NCBI GenBank assembly: GCA_905221605.1
Contig: CAJNDS010002576.1
Span: 237,501-301,500, forward strand
Direction of reading: 5' to 3'
DNA from: Symbiodinium natans
Lineage: Eukaryota > Sar > Dinophyceae > Suessiales > Symbiodiniaceae
Length of the DNA: 64,000 bases
Positions 9,792 through 20,002 of the stretch are shown here, one piece after another. The notes below the pieces were generated by a model. That model was not told where the DNA came from, did no database searches, and saw only the letters and a program-made list of their open reading frames with translations. How positions within the stretch are numbered: the stretch's first letter is position 1; each line of letters starts with the position of its first letter. A program made the position numbers and the translations under genes.

Positions 9792-10557
9792 GCGTTGAAG
9801 CCGGTACCCAAGGCCCACCGAAAGGGGGGGGGGGAACTCCCCGTTTACACCCTAGACCCCACGTAGCCCTCAGCTCTAAACCCTAAGCCCTCAACCCTAA
9901 ACCCTTAATGCCCCAAGCCCGAAAGCCCTAAGCCCTAAACCCAGCAGGGGGAGGGGAACTGCACCCTAAGCCTTATAAGCCCTCAGCCCTCAACCCGACA
10001 GCCTTCTGGATGGGGGAAGCCAAAGAGCCGGTCTTGGGGGGGTACTTTCTCTTAAGGGCCGTCTCCATTTAGAGCTTTAGTAGCTGGAGGAGTTTTGGTT
10101 GAAGGCCTGCGTAGATGTGAAATTAGAGCTTATCAAGCCATCACCAAACCCTAAACCCTAAACCCTAAACCCTAAACCCTAAACCCTAAACCCTAAATCC
10201 TAAACCCTAAACCCTAGATTTAGGGCCCCATGCCCGGACCCTCAGAGCGTATGAGTGCAGAGCTGCTGCAGACAATGGTTCAATCCAATCTTCACGCATG
10301 CTTCAAGCGACAGCGCAGCAACACGTCGTTCCCAGTATGGCCAGTCCGAACAGTGGGCTGCATTTGGGCTTTATAGTCCCGATACTTGAGTGCAGGGCTT
10401 ATCGTGTGACACAGCGTTAGCAGGTTTTCAGTCTAGGCTTCTGGATTTCACTCATTTATGTAAGCAATATAGAACAAATAATATTGAGGAATTAATATTA
10501 CTACATTGTATATTAAATAATAAAGGGCCCATTTGAGGGTGTAGGTGTCTCCCAAAG

Positions 10558-10640
10558 ATGCTGTGCCTGCGGACGGCGCGCAGCGCGTGCCAGGCCCTCC
10601 CAGCGAAAGGCCGGAAGCCCGCGGAAGCCCGAAGCACCGT
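10558..10640 (+). CDS. Possible first exon of a second gene (group B)
   Basis: ATG at 10558 opens MLCLRTARSACQALPAKGRK followed by PAEARS before telomeric repeat begins. It is Arg/Ala-rich with no acidic residue for about 20 positions, as in an organelle-targeting presequence. The 100 bases upstream are AT-rich and lack telomeric repeat. No domain recognised. The minus strand is also open here (MLRASAGFRPFAGRAW), so strand is not certain. Confidence 0.35.
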
Positions 10641-11921
10641 GAATTCGAAACCCTGAACCCTGAACCCTAAACCCTAAACCCTAAACCCTAAACCCTAAAC
10701 CCTTAACCCTAACCCCTAAACCACAAACCCCGAACCCTGACACTTTATTCCCCAAACAGTGTCTTTGTGGGTTCCAACGTCGAAGGAGAAGGGTTAGGTT
10801 GCCAAGCGGGCACGGTGCATGAGGCTCAGTTGCACGGCTGAGCTCTCTCTAGAGTTTGGGGTTTAGGGGTTTCGGGGGTTGCAGGTTCCTCCGCGCACCA
10901 TATTATGCGTTCCGTGCTCCGTCCAGTGTTCTGTTTCGGGCTTGCATCGCTCCGTCTCGCTAAAACGCGGCTGGGACGCTTCGTGCGTCCGTGTTAGGGG
11001 GACCTGTGTTTCCCAAATCGTGCTCTCGCCTTGGTTCCGTGCGAATGCTCCTTGTGAAGTGCAGAACTGTCGTTCTTCGGGGGCCTGAATTTTACTCCCG
11101 CGAGTGACATTCACAACAGAGCCCCTCATCTGCATGATTCGGCATGCAAGCTTTACGACATGCGCAGAACATGCAGCTGTCAGGGTAGTGCTTCAGCTGT
11201 TTGAATTGCTTGAGGATGATGTTGAGCCCAGCATCCTAGGGAAGACGCCAGAGCCGAAGCCCCCAATCTCGAAACTCCAAACCCTAAACCCTAAACCCGA
11301 AACCCGAAACCCTAAACCCCAAACCCTAAACCCTAAACCCCAAACCCTATACCCTAAACCCCAAACCCTAAACCCTAAACCCTACCTCGGCGATTGCGAG
11401 GCCTGGCGCGGCCATGCCTACTGGCTCCGGCCCTGCGCAGGATGTCGACGCCAGCCACAACTGGCACGTCGACGGTGCGCTGGCCCAGTGTTCGGCTGGT
11501 TTTGGTCCCATGGTTTAGGGTTTCGGGGTTGAATGAGGTTCAGGGTTTAGTTGGGCTTTAAGGTTTTGACCAGGTTTTTTGGGGTTCAGGGTTCAGGGTT
11601 CAGGGTTCAGGGTTCATTAGGGTTGAACGAGGGTTTAGGGTTTACGGTTTAGCTGGGGTTTAGGTTTTAGTTCGGTCTTAGGGGTTCAGGGTTCAGGTTC
11701 AGGGTTTAGGGTTTAGATGGGTTTAGGGTTCAGGGTTTTAGGGTTTAGGGTTCATGAGCTACCAGTGTCAGCAGGCATGGTGCCATTGAGCTGCGGGGCC
11801 CGGGTCGTAGTTTCAGCGGAAGTGGACCTACATGAAGCTTCGGATGAGAGAGTTTAGGGTTTAGGGTTTAGGGTTTAGGGTGTAGGGTGTAGGGTTTTAG
11901 GGTCTAGGGTTTAGGGGCTCT

Positions 11922-12022
11922 TTCGGTGATGATGAGGTCGAGTCAAAGGACGACAGCGACGCCTCGCTTGACGTCCACCGGAAAAGGCCACTGGAAATGC
12001 CTGGGATGCAGGAACCTCGCAG
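11922..12022 (+). CDS. Acidic exon, group B
   Basis: The + strand reads FGDDEVESKDDSDASLDVHR then KRPLEMPGMQEPRS. The charged, low-hydrophobic composition suggests a disordered linker. The 3' edge abuts a 15-C run and then a family 2 TIR element at 12038. An open frame also exists on the minus strand, but the splice style and neighbours favour +. Confidence 0.5.
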
Positions 12023-12037
12023 CCCCCCCCCCCCCCT

Positions 12038-12200
12038 ACTTGGAGGTTCCTGGTACTTGGTAACCCAATCATGACTGTAACTACTTATAACATACTTATA
12101 ACCCAAGTATAACCCTATTAGGGTGCTTAAGGGGCTTCTAAGTTAAGCGCGATAGAACTGCACTTACGATTGGTTTCTAAGTGCCCTGAACCTCCAAGTA
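12038..12200. mobile_element. TIR element, family 2 (TACTTGGAGGTTC)
   Basis: 163 bp with left end TACTTGGAGGTTC and right end GAACCTCCAAGTA, a perfect 13-bp inverted repeat. It is non-coding. Internal bases recur in the copies at 43176 and about 60490 (ATTAGGGT, AGGGGCTTCTAAGT-like). Confidence 0.85.
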
Positions 12201-12768
12201 GAGCCCTCCACTCAGGAGGGTATGTAGACTCCGAAGCCCAAAAAGCCCCCAGATGTGACCTAAACCCGAAGCCTTAAACCTTATTGCCCTACACCCTAAA
12301 CCCTAAACCCAAAACCCTAAACCTAAACCCTCCGCCCCAAACCCCCTGCTTCGGAAAGCAGACCATAAGCATCAAGCCTCAACCCCACCATAGCCCTTGA
12401 GCCCACCATGGCCACACCGCGCGGCACTGTAGCGCCGACTCACAGAACCCCTGAACCCTTGAAATCCCCCTTCAACTTAGGGTTTAGGGTTTAGGGTTTA
12501 GGGTGTAGGGTTTAGGGTTTAGTCTTAGGGCTTAGGGTTGGGGGACATCCTGAAACTCAAACCCCTAAACCCTACATCCTAAAACCTCACCTAACACTCC
12601 ACACTCCAAAACTCCCTCCCCGCCCCCACCCCCCCCCCCCCCTGCGCCCAAAACCCAAAACCCAAACCCTAAACCCTAAACCCAAAACCCTAAACCCTAA
12701 ACCCTAAACCCTAAACCCGAACCCCTAAACCCGAACCCCTAAACCCTAAATAAGAGGGCTTCGTGCAG

Positions 12769-12807
12769 GCCGGTGCCACCCCTGAGCTTTGAGAAGGAGA
12801 CCGGCAG
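12769..12807 (+). CDS. Short exon, group B (PVPPLSFEKETG)
   Basis: After acceptor GTGCAG, the frame one base in reads PVPPLSFEKETG; phase 0 has a stop. It is followed by TTTAGGG array. Weak on its own. Confidence 0.35.
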
Positions 12808-12879
12808 AACGGGGTTTAGGGGTTTAGGGTTTAGGGTTTAGGGTTTGGGGTTTAGGGGTTTAGGGGTTTAGGGGTTTAG

Positions 12880-13018
12880 GGGTTTAGGGGTTTTGGGGTT
12901 TTGGGGTTTTGGGGTTTTGGGGTTTTGGGGGTTTTGGGGTTTTGGGGCTTTGGGGTTTTGGGGTTTTGGGGTTTTGGGGTTTTGGGGTTTTGGGGGTTTT
13001 GGGGGTTTTGGGGGTTCT
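12880..13018. repeat. TTTTGGGG octamer array
   Basis: About 15 TTTTGGGG or TTTTGGGGG units, the ciliate (Oxytricha-type) telomere sequence, inside otherwise TTTAGGG territory. It creates a spurious Phe/Trp/Gly-rich ORF. Confidence 0.9.
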
Positions 13019-13042
13019 GACGTTTTTTTTTTGGGTCTCCAG

Positions 13043-13070
13043 GGCCTGACGTCCCAGTTCTACAGCGTCG
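13043..13070 (+). CDS. Short exon, group B (GLTSQFYSV)
   Basis: Acceptor CTCCAG, reads GLTSQFYSV, then consensus-like donor GTATGC. Ends in phase 1. Confidence 0.45.
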
Positions 13071-13392
13071 GTATGCGTCTTTGCAACTTCATGGGCCAGC
13101 TTGGAGTTGGGTTTGTAGGGTTTTTAGGTTTATACATACATTTTTTGGGTTTGCGAGGTTTTGAGTGTTTTTAGGGTTTTAGGTTTTTTTGGGTTTTTAG
13201 GGTTTCGTGGAGTTGCCTTGTATGCTTTGCATAGGCCCCCCCAAAAAAAAGCCGAAACAAAACACATCTGCAACATTGCGTTTTTTTTTGGGGTCTCGTT
13301 CTTGTGTGGGTTTTGGGGCTTTTGTTTTCGGCGAAGGTCTTTGGGCATCTTTATGTTCGAAGGGCTTCGGGACCTCTGGTTCAGCGTGTCAG

Positions 13393-13503
13393 GTTTAGGG
13401 TTTAGGGTTTAGGGTTTAGGGTTTAGGGTTTAGGGTTTAGGGTTTAGGGTTTAGGGCTAAGGGTTTAGGGTTTAGGGTTTAGGGTTTAGGGTTTAGGGTT
13501 TAG
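13393..13503. repeat. TTTAGGG array
   Basis: About 15 heptamers with two point variants. Confidence 0.95.
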
Positions 13504-13743
13504 GGGTTCTGGCAGCTTGCGGGTCCACCTGTGGCTGCCCGGAACCATCTTTTGTGGAGTAGAGTGATGGCTCGGGTCAGAAATAGGGAGCCCGCAAGAA
13601 GGCACTTACAAGGAGATAAGAGCCCGAAACCCGAAACCCGAAACCCTAAACCTGAACCCCAAACCCTAAACCCTAAACCCTAAACCCTAGACCCCAAACC
13701 TCTCGATACATCCGAACATGCTGGGGCTCAGGGTTGTCCACAG

Positions 13744-13782
13744 GAGACCCTGATCTTCCAGTCCGACGTGGACATGCAGGAG
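13744..13782 (+). CDS. Exon, group B (ETLIFQSDVDMQE)
   Basis: Acceptor CACAG, 13 codons in phase 0, donor GCTGCA. It has the same size class and AG|GC donor as the alveolin exons. Product unknown. Confidence 0.6.
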
Positions 13783-14070
13783 GCTGCAGGGGGTGCAAAA
13801 GCTGCCAGTGATAAACTTAGGGTCCCTGAAAGAAGGGGTTAGGGTTTAGGAGCTAGGAAGCAGGGTTTAGGGTTCAGGGTCCCTAAACGAAGGGCTTCGG
13901 GTTTAGGGTTTAGGGCCTAGTCTGAGGGATCCTTTGCGTAAAGGGGGACGGGCGCCCCACCTGCAGTTGGCCGAAAGTCCTAATTGCCTGTGCCCCTACA
14001 AACCCTCAAACCCCTAGGGTTTAGGGTTTGGGGTTTAAAGCCCAAGTCCCTCGAACTTCGCCCCTCCCAG

Positions 14071-14100
14071 ATTGTGGCCATGTCTCGCTGCACCTTGCCG
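14071..14100 (+). CDS. Exon, group B (IVAMSRCTLP)
   Basis: Acceptor CCCAG, ten codons in phase 0, donor GCGTCT. Product unknown. Confidence 0.55.
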
Positions 14101-14187
14101 GCGTCTGTGGGGTTTGGGGCTGCATTTGGGGGTTTGGGGTTTAGGGTTTAGGGTTTCGGGTTTCGGGTACGGAAAATGAGGTGCCCC

Positions 14188-14312
14188 TTCTTGGAGGTTC
14201 AGGGTACTTGTACCCCCAATTATGACTGTAATTACACGCCCCCCAAGTCCCCTAAGTAGGTGATAAGTAGATCTATCATTGTGGTTATGATTACCCATGA
14301 GCCTCCAAGTAA
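14188..14312. mobile_element. TIR element, family 2
   Basis: Left end CTTGGAGGTTCAGG, right end TGAGCCTCCAAG. About 125 bp, internally diverged from the copy at 12038. It accounts for the middle of the 189-codon minus-strand ORF here, which is therefore not a gene. Confidence 0.8.
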
Positions 14313-14742
14313 CATAGTCCCCAAATCGTAGGATTTCCTTATCACAAGGAACCCAAGAAGGTATCCCTGATTTCGGAAACTCCCAGTTCCAGGCTGTGAA
14401 ATCAGAATGTGATAGTCCTGACATTACCGTTTCTCGTTGGAGGGGGCTTATGTGATATAGCATTGGTGTTGTTGAATGCTCATGATCTTCGTTGCTAGTA
14501 TACAGCCCGAGGGCCCTTGTGGAACATACTCGTCGGTTTAAAGAGGGCTCAAATAGCGGTATGGACAAGACAATAAGCCCGAAGAAGCCCGACCGACTTT
14601 TCAAGCTTTTCAGGAGTCCCGGAGGGTGCAGGCGCTTCGGATTTCGGGTTTCGGGTTTAGGGTTTAGGGGTTAGGGTTTAGGGTTTATGGTTTGCCGGGG
14701 GGTTTTGTTGGGGTCATGGATTGGGGCTCAGGGTTGTGACAG

Positions 14743-14792
14743 CTCGGTAGCGCCCCGGCATTCGCCTTTGTTGGCGTTCCTGGGAACTGCAG
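14743..14792 (+). CDS. Exon, group B (LGSAPAFAFVGVPGNC)
   Basis: Acceptor GACAG, 50 nt, donor GCGGCT after AG. Small hydrophobic segment, product unknown. Phase 2 at the 3' end. Confidence 0.45.
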
Positions 14793-15005
14793 GCGGCTGA
14801 AGCGTGAGAGATCTCATAACTGACCCTGAGCCCCTCCGTCCCAGGCCCTTGGGCCCGACCCAAACCCCAAAACCCTAAACCCGAAACCCGAAACCCTAAA
14901 CCCGAAACCCTAAACCCTAAACCCTAAACCCTCAACCCTAAACCCTAAACCCTACCTGGGACCCTAAACCCTAAACCCTCAAACCCTCAAGCCCTAAACC
15001 CCAAG

Positions 15006-15041
15006 CTTGAGCACTCCAACGCCCAGGGAAGTGCCTGCTCG
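15006..15041 (+). CDS. Exon, group B (LEHSNAQGSACS)
   Basis: Acceptor CCAAG, 12 codons in phase 0, donor GTGGCG. Flanked by CCCTAAA upstream and TTTAGGG downstream. Confidence 0.42.
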
Positions 15042-15593
15042 GTGGCGGGCTTGGCTCCTCGGCTTGGCAAAGGTTTAGGGTTTAGGGTTTAGGGTGTAGG
15101 GTTTAGGGTTTAGGGTCGAGGGTTTAGGGTTTAGGGTCGAGGGTTTAGGGTTTAGGGTCGAGGGTTTGGGGTTTAGGGTTTAGAGTTTAGGGTTTGGGGT
15201 TTAGGGTTTGGGGTTCAGGGTTTGGGGTTAGAGTGTTGAAGGAGCTCCCAAATCAATCTAATTCTAGGGTTTAAGGTTTGGGGTCTGAGGATGTCTAGGG
15301 TTTGGGGTTTAGGGTCGTCAGGTTTAGGGTTTGGGGTTTAGGGCTAGGGTTTTAGGGCTTGAGGTTGGGTGGGGAGATTCCTGAAAGCATACTGAGCCCA
15401 ATTAGATCTTACAGAAGTACGCCTGAGAGAAGGGTGCGGGGACTGCAAGGTTTGAGCTTGCTTGAAAAAAGAAGGGTTCAGGGTTTCAGGTCTTCAGGGC
15501 TTTCAGGGGTTTCAGCGTTTTAAGGGGGTCTGAGGGTTGCGGGGTGTGGATAGGGTCCTCGTCATAAACCATGCCTTGAACGGTTCCTACTTC

Positions 15594-15660
15594 AGCCCCT
15601 CAGCCCCTCAGCCCCTCAGCCCCTCAGCCCCTCAGCCCCTCAGCCCCCTCAACCCCTCAA
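15594..15660. repeat. CCCCTCAGC nonamer tandem array
   Basis: About seven copies of a 9-bp unit leading into CCCTAAA heptamers. Confidence 0.9.
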
Positions 15661-15895
15661 CCCCTCAACCCTAACTCTAAACCCTAAACCCTAAACCCTA
15701 AACCCTAAACCCTAAACCCTAAACCCTAAACCCTAAACCCTAAACCCTAAACCCTAAACCCTAAACCCTACACCCTAAACCCTAAACCCTAAACCCTAAA
15801 CCCTAAAGGCCCTAAACCCTAAAGGCCCTAAACCCTAAAGGCCCTAAACCCTAAACCCTAAACCGTAAACCCTAAGCCCTAAACCCTAAACCCCT
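15660..15895. repeat. CCCTAAA array with CCCTAAAGG higher-order units
   Basis: Mostly perfect heptamers. 15800-15845 shows a repeated AAACCCTAAAGGCCCT unit. Confidence 0.93.
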
Positions 15896-15903
15896 GATCC
15901 GAG

Positions 15904-15994
15904 GCCTCACGGGCTTCTACGCGCTCCTCGCCAGCCTCAGCCTCCACGGCAGTCTGCCTTTCGAGCTGGCCATGGTGTTCAGCGCTGGGCTCTG
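15904..15994 (+). CDS. Hydrophobic exon, probable membrane segment (group B)
   Basis: After CCGAG, the frame with two leading bases reads LTGFYALLASLSLHGSLPFE then LAMVFSAGLC. About 25 of 30 residues are apolar or small, so a transmembrane or re-entrant segment is likely. Donor probably GCGACC. Transporter or channel membership cannot be decided from one exon. Confidence 0.5.
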
Positions 15995-16284
15995 CGCGAC
16001 CCCTTGGTCCGAAAAGTGGGGTTTAGGGTTTAGGGTTGGAGGGTTTAGGGTTTAGGGTTGGAGGGTTGGAGGGTTGGAGGGTTGAAGGTTTCGGGTTTTC
16101 TTCTTCAGGCTTTGGGGGTTTGAGGTTTTGTGGGTTTAGGGTAGGTTGCCTACTTCCGTGGTTCCCGATGCACTCCCCACTAGAACCTAGTAGTAGAGTA
16201 GGTAACCTTGAACCTTTTTGGGGTAGTATAATCCCCTTATAATCCCAAAGGTTAGCCTTTAATTCCCCCAGGTTACTGGACAGC

Positions 16285-16355
16285 TAAGAGAAACCCTAAA
16301 CCCTAAACCCTAAACCCTAAACCCTAAACCCTAAACCCTAAACCCTAAACCCTCT
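16285..16355. repeat. CCCTAAA array
   Basis: About ten heptamers preceding the minisatellite. Confidence 0.93.
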
Positions 16356-16379
16356 CTTACTATGTATATTTAAACCCTA

Positions 16380-17128
16380 ATGACCTTCGTCGGCATATTG
16401 TTTTTTTTCCCCGGGCGGGGGCCCTAAACCCTGACGCCCTTCGTCGGCATATTGTTTTTTTTCCCGGGCGGGGGCCCTAAACCCTGATGCCCTTCGTCGG
16501 CATATTGTTTTTTTTCCCCGGGCGGGGGCCCTAAACCCTGAAGCCCTTCGTCGGCATATTGTTTTTTTTTCCCCGGGCGGGGGCCCTAAACCCTGACGCC
16601 CTTCGTCGGCATGTTGTTTTTTTTCCCCGGGCGGGGGCCCTAAACCCTGACGCCCTTCGTCGGCATATTGTTTTTTTTCCCCGGGCGGGGGCCCTAAACC
16701 CTGACGCCCTTCGTCGGCATATTGTTTTTTTTCCCCGGGCGGGGGCCCTAAACCCTGACGCCCTTCGTCGGCATGTTGTTTTTTTTCCCCCCCTAAACCC
16801 TGACGCCCTTCGTCGGCATATTGTTTTTTTCCCCCGGGCGGGGGCCCTAAACCCTGACGCCCTTCGTCGGCATGTTGTTTTTTTTCCCTGGGCGGGGGCG
16901 CTAAACCCTGACGCCCTTCGTCGGCATATTGTTTTTTTTCCCCGGGCCGGGGCCCTAAACCCTGACGCCCTTCGTCGGCATATTGTTTTTTTTCCCCGGG
17001 CGGGGGCCCTAAACCCTGACGCCCTTCGTCGGCATATTGTTTTTTTTCCCCCGGCGGGGGCCCCAAACCCTGACGCCCTTCGTCGGCATATTGTTTTTTT
17101 CCTGGGCGGGGGCCCTAAACCCTGACGC

Positions 17129-17130
<2 letters not shown>
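16380..17130. repeat. 54-bp minisatellite with embedded telomeric motif, about 14 copies
   Basis: The unit begins GACGCCCTTCGTCGGCATAT, continues with T8, CCCCGGGCGGGGG, and ends CCCTAAACCCT. Copies differ mainly in T-run and C/G-run length and an ATATTG/ATGTTG switch. One copy near 16790 lacks the GC palindrome. The long ORFs on both strands here (up to 229 codons) are by-products of the unit length. Confidence 0.95.

Positions 17131-17184
<54 letters not shown>
17130..17184. repeat. 55-nt poly(C) tract
   Basis: Uninterrupted C run directly after the last minisatellite unit, with further C-rich sequence to 17225. It may be affected by sequencing or assembly. Confidence 0.85.
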
Positions 17185-17501
17185 ACCCACCCCCCCACCC
17201 CACGCCGTTCCCACCCCACAACCCTCCCTATTCCCATTCAGCAGAGGTTTGATTTCGGTTTTGGGTCAACTGGACCTTGAGCTTTAAGCCTACTGGGAAT
17301 GTATTGAGTGAACTTTGTATTTTCTCAATGTTATGGGTTTCCTGGGTGGGTGGGGTTTTATTCCAATGCTTGACAAGCTGCTTGACTAGCAAATGCTCGG
17401 ACTTGAGATGCTGAACCCTAAACCCTAAACCCTAAACCCTAAACCCTAAAACCCCAAACCCTAAACCCTAAACCCTAAAACCCTAGAACCAGCAACTTCA
17501 G

Positions 17502-17550
17502 GAATGCCTACGCCCACTTCGTCACGGCGCAGAAGCTGATCCGGAAGCTG
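17502..17550 (+). CDS. Exon, group B (NAYAHFVTAQKLIRKL)
   Basis: Acceptor TTCAG, reads NAYAHFVTAQKLIRKL as an amphipathic helix-like segment, donor GCAGCG. It starts in phase 2 unless a different acceptor is used. A family 6 element begins 12 bases downstream. Confidence 0.5.
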
Positions 17551-17561
17551 GCAGCGAGACA

Positions 17562-17666
17562 CTTGGCAGCCCAGTGGTACCCTTTACCCTTTTTTTGGGG
17601 GTTTTAGGGTTTAGGGTTTCGGGTTTAGGGTTTACCTTATCATAATATGGTTACTGGGCTGCTAAG
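17562..17666. mobile_element. TIR element, family 6 (CTTGGYAGCCCAG) with nested TTTAGGG
   Basis: Left end CTTGGCAGCCCAGT, right end ACTGGGCTGCTAAG (inverted repeat, 12 of 14). The middle contains a short TTTAGGG/TTTCGGG run, so telomeric repeat sits within the element. The other copy is at 30808. Confidence 0.75.
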
Positions 17667-17680
17667 GACATGTAGATCAG

Positions 17681-17719
17681 CTCTGGGTGATGCCCCTGGA
17701 AGCGAAGGAGAAGCCGCAG
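17681..17719 (+). CDS. Exon, group B (LWVMPLEAKEKPQ)
   Basis: Acceptor ATCAG, 13 codons in phase 0, donor GACTGC (GA type). Confidence 0.48.
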
Positions 17720-18480
17720 GACTGCTGCAGGGCCTTAGGGCTTTAGGGCTTTAGGGCTTTAGGGCTTTTGGGGTTTAGGGTTTAGGGTTTAGGGTTTGGG
17801 GCATAGGGCTTGGGAGTGTGGGGTTTGGTGACCCCAGCTTGGATCCCTGAAGCCTAAACTAAGCCGTAAACATGAAGGGTTTCGGGTTTTAGGAGTTTAG
17901 GAGTTTTGGAGTTTAGGGGTTAGGGTTTAGGGACGGGTTTAGGGTTTAGGGTTTAGGGTGCCAAGGCTAAACCCTAAACCGTAAACCCTAAACCCTAAAC
18001 CCCTTTTGGCGCTTCAGAGGTGTCAGTGTTGTGTTTGGGGCCGGAGCCCATATTGGGATTTGTGCCGTGTTGGTGAGCTCTCGTGAAGTGCGTCCTGCCT
18101 CGATCTGGCCTAAGCCCTCCAGCCCTCCCAACACAAATGTTGGGGGTTTAGGGTTTAGGGTTTAGGGTTTGGGGTTTGGGGTTAGGGTTTAGGGTTTGGG
18201 GTTTGGGGTTTGGGGTTTTGAGGTTTCGGTGTCTGCAAAGCCCGACATTGCGGCATACGTTTGCAACGACGACAGCCCTACCCTGTACAGATGCATCAGG
18301 ATTTGGCCGGGGCTGTTGTGTTCGCTCTGGTGTTAACTTCAACTGCTGGCTACAGCTGATCCCCCCGAGCATCCGAAGGCCCTAAACTCTACATCAAATA
18401 CCCTAGACCCTAAACCCTAAACCCTAAACCCTAAACCCTAAACCCCAAACCCCAAACCCCAAACCCTAAACCCGTCTGAG

Positions 18481-18528
18481 GAGAAGGGGGGTGCCCACTC
18501 ACTGCTCCTCGAGACCGCCAGCACCGAG
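18481..18528 (+). CDS. Exon, group B (EKGGAHSLLLETASTE)
   Basis: Acceptor TCTGAG, 16 codons in phase 0, donor GAGCTC (GA type). The frame stays open six more codons (ELRKHE). Confidence 0.5.
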
Positions 18529-18611
18529 GAGCTCCGAAAACACGAGGGTCCAAAGCATCGCGGAATCCCCACGAAAGGCCCCGAAACTCTAAAGCCTAAA
18601 GCCTAAAGCCT

Positions 18612-18735
18612 AAACCCGAACCCAAAACCCTAAACCCTAAACCCTAAACCCTAAACCCTAAACCCTAAACCCTAAACCCTAAACCCTAAACCCTAAACCC
18701 TAAACCCTAAACCCTACTAAACCCTAAACCCTAAC
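18612..18735. repeat. CCCTAAA array
   Basis: About 17 heptamers with one slippage. Confidence 0.95.
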
Positions 18736-18966
18736 CCCCTAGCAAGAGACCCCTAAGATTCGGACAGCCCGCAAGGGACCCCACCTTCAGGGCCCATACT
18801 TGGGAACCCTCGAGGTTGAGGGTTTCGGGTTCAGGGTTTCGGGTTCAGGGTTGAGGGTTTCGGGTTTCGGGTTTGGGGTTTAGCAGTTTAGGGTTTAGGG
18901 TTTGGCGTTTAGGGTTTCGGATTTCGGGTTTAGGGTTTGGGGTTTAGGGTTTAGGGTCCCACGCAG

Positions 18967-19008
18967 GAGCGCCTTGCGGCGACGCCCTCGCTGGACCTCC
19001 GACGCCTG
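18967..19008 (+). CDS. Exon, group B (ERLAATPSLDLRRL)
   Basis: Acceptor ACGCAG, 14 codons in phase 0, donor GCTTTC. Confidence 0.52.
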
Positions 19009-19069
19009 GCTTTCCTTGGGCAGCGTTGAGCTGTCCAAACCCTAAACCCTCACACCCTAAAACCCTAAA

Positions 19070-19160
19070 CCCTAAAAACCCTAAACCCTAAACCCTAAAC
19101 CCTAAACCCTAAACCCTAAACCCTAAACCCTAAACCCTAAACCCTAAACCCTAAACCCCA
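19070..19160. repeat. CCCTAAA array
   Basis: About 11 heptamers between two exons. Confidence 0.95.
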
Positions 19161-19166
19161 AACCAG

Positions 19167-19220
19167 GGTGTCGGCGTCATTGGAAACTCGAGGCCTCAAG
19201 ACCGCCTCCTCGGAGCGCTG
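19167..19220 (+). CDS. Exon, group B (GVGVIGNSRPQDRLLGAL)
   Basis: Acceptor ACCAG, 18 codons in phase 0, donor GCTGAG. Product unknown. Confidence 0.55.
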
Positions 19221-19276
19221 GCTGAGTTTGGTGGCACCTGGGCAGCTGGGAGGGTTTAGGGTTTAGGGCTTAGGGT

Positions 19277-19345
19277 TCAGCATCTCAAGTCCAAGCATTC
19301 ACTAGTCAAGAAATGCCCGAAGAATCCCACAACATTAAGAAAATG
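19277..19345. repeat. Dispersed repeat shared with 2208-2300
   Basis: Begins CAGCATCTCAAGTCCAAGC as at 2210 and ends ACATTAAGAAAAT before the ACCTTGCCCAGTAAAAAA array. Confidence 0.7.
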
Positions 19346-19354
19346 TTTCACTTA

Positions 19355-19605
19355 TGGAACGACCTTGCCCAGTAAAAAAATGACCTTGCCCACCTTGCCC
19401 AATAAACAAATGACCTTGCCCAATAAACAAATGACCTTGCCCAGTAAAAAAATGACCTTGCCCAGTAAAAAGATGACCTTGACCAGTAACATTTTTACTG
19501 TCATTTTTTACTGGGCAAGGTCATTTTTTTACTGGGCAAGGTCGTTTTTTGACGAAACGACCTTGCCCAGTAAAAAAATGACCTTGCCCAGTAACTCCTT
19601 AACAT
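19355..19605. repeat. ACCTTGCCCAGTAAAAAA tandem array with an inverted block
   Basis: About seven forward ~20-bp units (ACCTTGCCCARTAAAMAAATG), then two units in inverse orientation (TTTTTTACTGGGCAAGGTCA) at about 19500-19545, then two forward units again. The sequence can fold into long hairpins. Diverged units recur near 59625-59695 (GACCTTGCCCGGCC). Confidence 0.9.
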
Positions 19606-19936
19606 TTAAATTATATATGAAAGAGAGGTTTAGGGTTTACGGTTGAGGGTTTAGGGTTTAGGGTTGAGGGTTTAGGGGGACTTCTGGGGTTTAGGGTTTA
19701 GGGTTCAGGGGTTTAGGGTTTAGGGTTTAGGGTGTACGGTTTGTTGGTGTCGGGGCGAAGTTGAGCTCTCTTCCCAAAGAAACACCCTCGCGCCTTGCTG
19801 AAATCCAACTTCCGAAAACCCAGAACCCTAAACCCTAAACCCTAGACCCTAAACCCTAAACCCTAAACCCTAAACCCTAGACCCTAAACCCTAAACCCTA
19901 AACCCTAAACCCTAAACCCTACGTCCTCCACCCAAG

Positions 19937-20002
19937 GAGCCCATGGTCGACGAGTCCCTGAAGTTTAAGCTGGACGACGACTCGGCGGACTTGTCGCAGA
20001 AG
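19937..20002 (+). CDS. Acidic exon, group B/C
   Basis: Acceptor CCCAAG, 22 codons in phase 0, reading EPMVDESLKFKLDDDS then ADLSQK, donor GTGCTG. Hydrophilic Asp-rich stretch. Confidence 0.6.

Noticed and set aside
10265-10300. tRNA-like B box (GGTTCAATCC)
   Set aside because: No A box at the right distance and no cloverleaf could be drawn.
12893-13174. Phe-Trp-Gly repeat ORF
   Set aside because: Translation of the TTTTGGGG array; only the small stretch after 13043 looks like an exon.
14035-14604. 189-codon minus-strand ORF
   Set aside because: Its central part is a family 2 TIR element and its end is telomeric repeat; a + strand micro-exon (14071-14100) explains the coding-like bases.
16377-17221. 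Long ORFs on both strands (up to 229 codons)
   Set aside because: They are produced by a 54-bp tandem unit (a multiple of three) that lacks stops in several frames, plus poly(C)/poly(G). No independent coding evidence.
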